Part shown: positions 18,332 through 20,301 of the stretch, one piece after another | How the letters are laid out: every line of letters begins with the position of its first letter | How positions within the stretch are numbered: position 1 is the first letter of the stretch | Assembly: GCA_001931875.2 (NCBI GenBank) | Contig: MSJH02000097.1 | Span: 1 to 20,301, forward strand | Reading direction: 5' to 3' | Length of the DNA stretch: 20,301 nt | Source of the DNA: Byssochlamys sp. IMV 00236 | Lineage: Eukaryota > Ascomycota > Eurotiomycetes > Eurotiales > Thermoascaceae | Notes under the pieces: generated by a model | What the model was told of the DNA's origin: nothing | Seen by the model: the letters and a program-made list of their open reading frames with translations, nothing else | Database searches by the model: none | Program-made: the position numbers and the translations under genes

Positions 18332-20261
18332 TTAAAAATGCCTAAGTTCATGATAGGCAGCAGCGAAATCGAAGCATTCTACATTGACGTTCCAGTTTAA
18401 ATATTTAAGAAAGCTTGCCTCCATTTGATTACTATATAAATAGAGGTTAGTTTTCATGAATAAAGCTACAGGCTGTTTATACTTGCACTGTTGTTAGAGG
18501 CAACTCCTTGGTCACTTGGAAGTGTTCTATGTTGTAAGCACACTTGTCACTCCAGACTTTGTCTGTGATAAGGGCAGCCAATCGCAAGATCGTCTTCCAG
18601 CTACCATCAAAGAATGCTTGCCCAGATGCCTTTATGAGTCGCTTGATATAGATATAGGTGATAACTACATCTTCACAGGTTAGCTTGAGAAAAGTAGGTT
18701 AGTAGCTGATTAAAAGGGATGTTTAAAGACTAATGATTATCTTACATTAGGTCGTGCGAAAAGTTCGTCCACTTCTTCAAACACATCCGTCCACTGCGTG
18801 TCACAATGCCTATCCCAAGTGGTATCACGAGAGGCCTTGGGCCACACGAACAAAGGGTCACAGTTGAAATCTTCTCTGGCGTGTGTTTTTTTGATAACAT
18901 CATACAATGCCCAAGATATGCTATAGAAAATTGCTTGAAAAACTCTTGTGCAAAATGATAATTTACCTGTCAACTGTCGCCTGGAAATCTTCAGGGTTGT
19001 TTTTCTCCTTGTTGAAGGCATCTTGCCAAGCCAATTCGTATTTCTTGCTGCTAGAGGTCTTGCTTACGGCCATGTAAAGGCCAGCGTCATTCACCTTTAC
19101 CTCGGGAATGTCAAGGATCTCTTCGCTGTCTTGTGCCCTGATTGCTATCGAACCAGTAATGAAAACCAAAGACAAGGATTTGCCACCAGAAAAACTATCA
19201 CTGTCTTTTTGATCATTTGTCGCCTGTTCGACGTTATTGCCCCAAATTTTTTCATCGATGCCAATACCAGAGATTTGCTGCCTGTCAGTCACGAAGATTC
19301 TTGAACCAACCAGACCAAGACACTCCTCATACAAGAATGCCTTCGTATTCAGACCATGCCTATTGTTCTTGCAAGTCTGTTGGATTGGAACCTTTTAACG
19401 ATGTGAGCACGGAATCACGATAATTGAAAAACTTGAAAAAAAAAAACTTACAACAGGGAGAGCATCAGGCTTTTCGCCCCAAGCAATACCCTTCTTGACC
19501 TTCTTTTTTGGCTGCTTCTTCAACGCTTTCTTTACATTCTTGAAGAAGGATTTGAGCCTCTTGCGGAAAACCTTGACAGGAAAAGACTTGTGGTCCTCGC
19601 ATATTTTCGCTACTGATATATCAGCAGGTACAACAGGAGCGAAATCAGCAGTCTTTTGCTCGTTGTTGCAGTCTACTTCTTCATCTTGGTCGCCAATGCT
19701 TCGATCATCAGTACCAAACACCTCAACAGAACCAAGCATCTCAACAGCATCAGACAACCTGCTTGCAATGGAATGGCTCGCCGGAAAAGAATCTTTTATT
19801 TAAACAAGTGTGTTAGGAATTTTTGTTTAGACATTGACTTATGGCTTACCATCAACATTTTTGCCTTGAAAAAATCTCATTGATTCCTTCTTTTGAAAAT
19901 GCAGGCAGTACAAGAGAGGAGTACATGGCAAGGACCATTCATCACTCTCGGCATCGGAAACAAGCTCTTCAAGCACCTCATCGCTTGACCGCACACCTCT
20001 ACACTCCTTTCCATCAAGAGATGCGACAGCCTTCACACTGTCACCAACACTTGAGCACCGAGCCTCATCCACTGTCTGCTCATCTACGGTGATCAAAGAG
20101 CACCTGGAATTCCAAAACTGGATCAAGCAAGTGACCCCAAACTTGGCGCTATCAGACAGACTTTGGTGAAAAACCTGATCGCCTTTCAATTTCTTCTCCA
20201 ATTCGGCGATAATTGCAGAAGAGAACACTGGAACGCTTTCAAAAACGACACTTGAAGACAT
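18332..20261 (-). CDS. Cyclin-box protein, cyclin Y/Pho80-like, with long N-terminal extension
   Basis: Six exons: 20261-19850, 19792-19452, 19391-18967, 18920-18746, 18683-18487, 18431-18332; all phases fit and give 549 aa. Residues 1-390 are of unknown fold: an acidic N-terminal part, a strongly basic stretch in exon 2 (KVFRKRLKSFFKNVKKALKK, possible nuclear or membrane-binding signal), then mixed sequence (SLSLVFITGSIAIRAQDSEE). The end (about 394-549) matches a single cyclin box: SISWALYDVIKK, EEVDELFARPN, LTCEDVVITYIYIKRLI, WKTILRLAALITDKVWSDKC, YNIEHF and MEASFLKYLNWNVNV, then YHELRHF-stop. Segment order and spacing agree with cyclin Y and fungal Pho80-type cyclins, which activate CDK5/CDK14/Pho85-like kinases. 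The protein ends right after the box. The last intron needs a GC donor (GCAAGT at 18486-18481) with branch site CTAAC. A CDK partner is not in the window. Confidence 0.78.
18432..18486 (-). other. GC-AG intron, last intron of the cyclin-box gene
   Basis: Read on the minus strand the intron starts GCAAGT and ends TTTATATAG, with CTAAC about 17 bases before the acceptor. The GT that lies four bases further down (GTATAA) gives an immediate stop or loses the conserved helix, while the GC donor gives TTVNQMEASFL in frame. Confidence 0.6.
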
Positions 20262-20264
20262 TTC

Positions 20265-20300
<36 letters not shown>
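20265..20300. repeat. T11-A25 block before the cyclin-box gene
   Basis: Eleven T followed directly by about 25 A at the window edge, four bases upstream of the start codon on the minus strand. The halves are complementary and the block would lie in the 5' leader or core promoter. Confidence 0.8.
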
Positions 20301-20301
20301 G

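Overview
The window looks like nuclear DNA of an early-diverging filamentous fungus, most likely a Mucorales species (Mucoromycota). It is AT-rich and its genes are compact. It has about 23 short introns (46-78 bp) with GT...AG ends and CTAAC/CTGAC-like branch points, and many homopolymer and pyrimidine tracts. The gene content also fits: a MEF2-type MADS-box factor, a GPI-anchored chitin deacetylase and decayed fungal DDE transposons. No prokaryotic, organellar or viral gene was recognised. Exon structures were assembled by hand from reading frames, splice motifs and family conservation.

Layout: (1) 1-1004 (+) is the 3' end of PEX1, a peroxisomal AAA ATPase; the gene is cut by the window edge. 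(2) 1319-2934 (+) is a six-exon MEF2-like MADS-box transcription factor with Gln-rich tails. (3) 3170-4108 (+) is a mitochondrial lipoyl(octanoyl) transferase. (4) 4097-5854 (-) is a Gln-rich SAP-domain protein, probably a transcriptional coactivator; its stop-codon end overlaps the transferase coding region by 12 bp. (5) 6493-9251 is a decayed region with broken minus-strand coding fragments, a 41-bp T run and two small plus-strand ORFs. (6) 9780-11113 (+) is an intact chitin deacetylase with a TATA box and a poly(A) signal. (7) About 11370-12890 is a second decayed region around a clearly recognisable but dead HTH/DDE transposase (minus strand). (8) 13809-15820 (+) is a seven-exon DHA2/VBA-like MFS transporter. 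(9) 15968-17743 (-) is the alpha subunit of the mitochondrial processing peptidase. (10) 18332-20261 (-) is a six-exon protein ending in a single cyclin box closest to cyclin Y/Pho80-like cyclins; its last intron appears to be GC-AG.

Most of the housekeeping genes are functionally unrelated (peroxisome import, lipoylation, mitochondrial import, chitin modification). Two points deserve attention. First, a MEF2-type factor lies about 1.2 kb from a SAP/poly-Q protein whose layout recalls animal myocardin/MASTR coactivators of SRF and MEF2. Second, the transferase and SAP genes share their 3' ends, so their transcripts must be antisense to each other.
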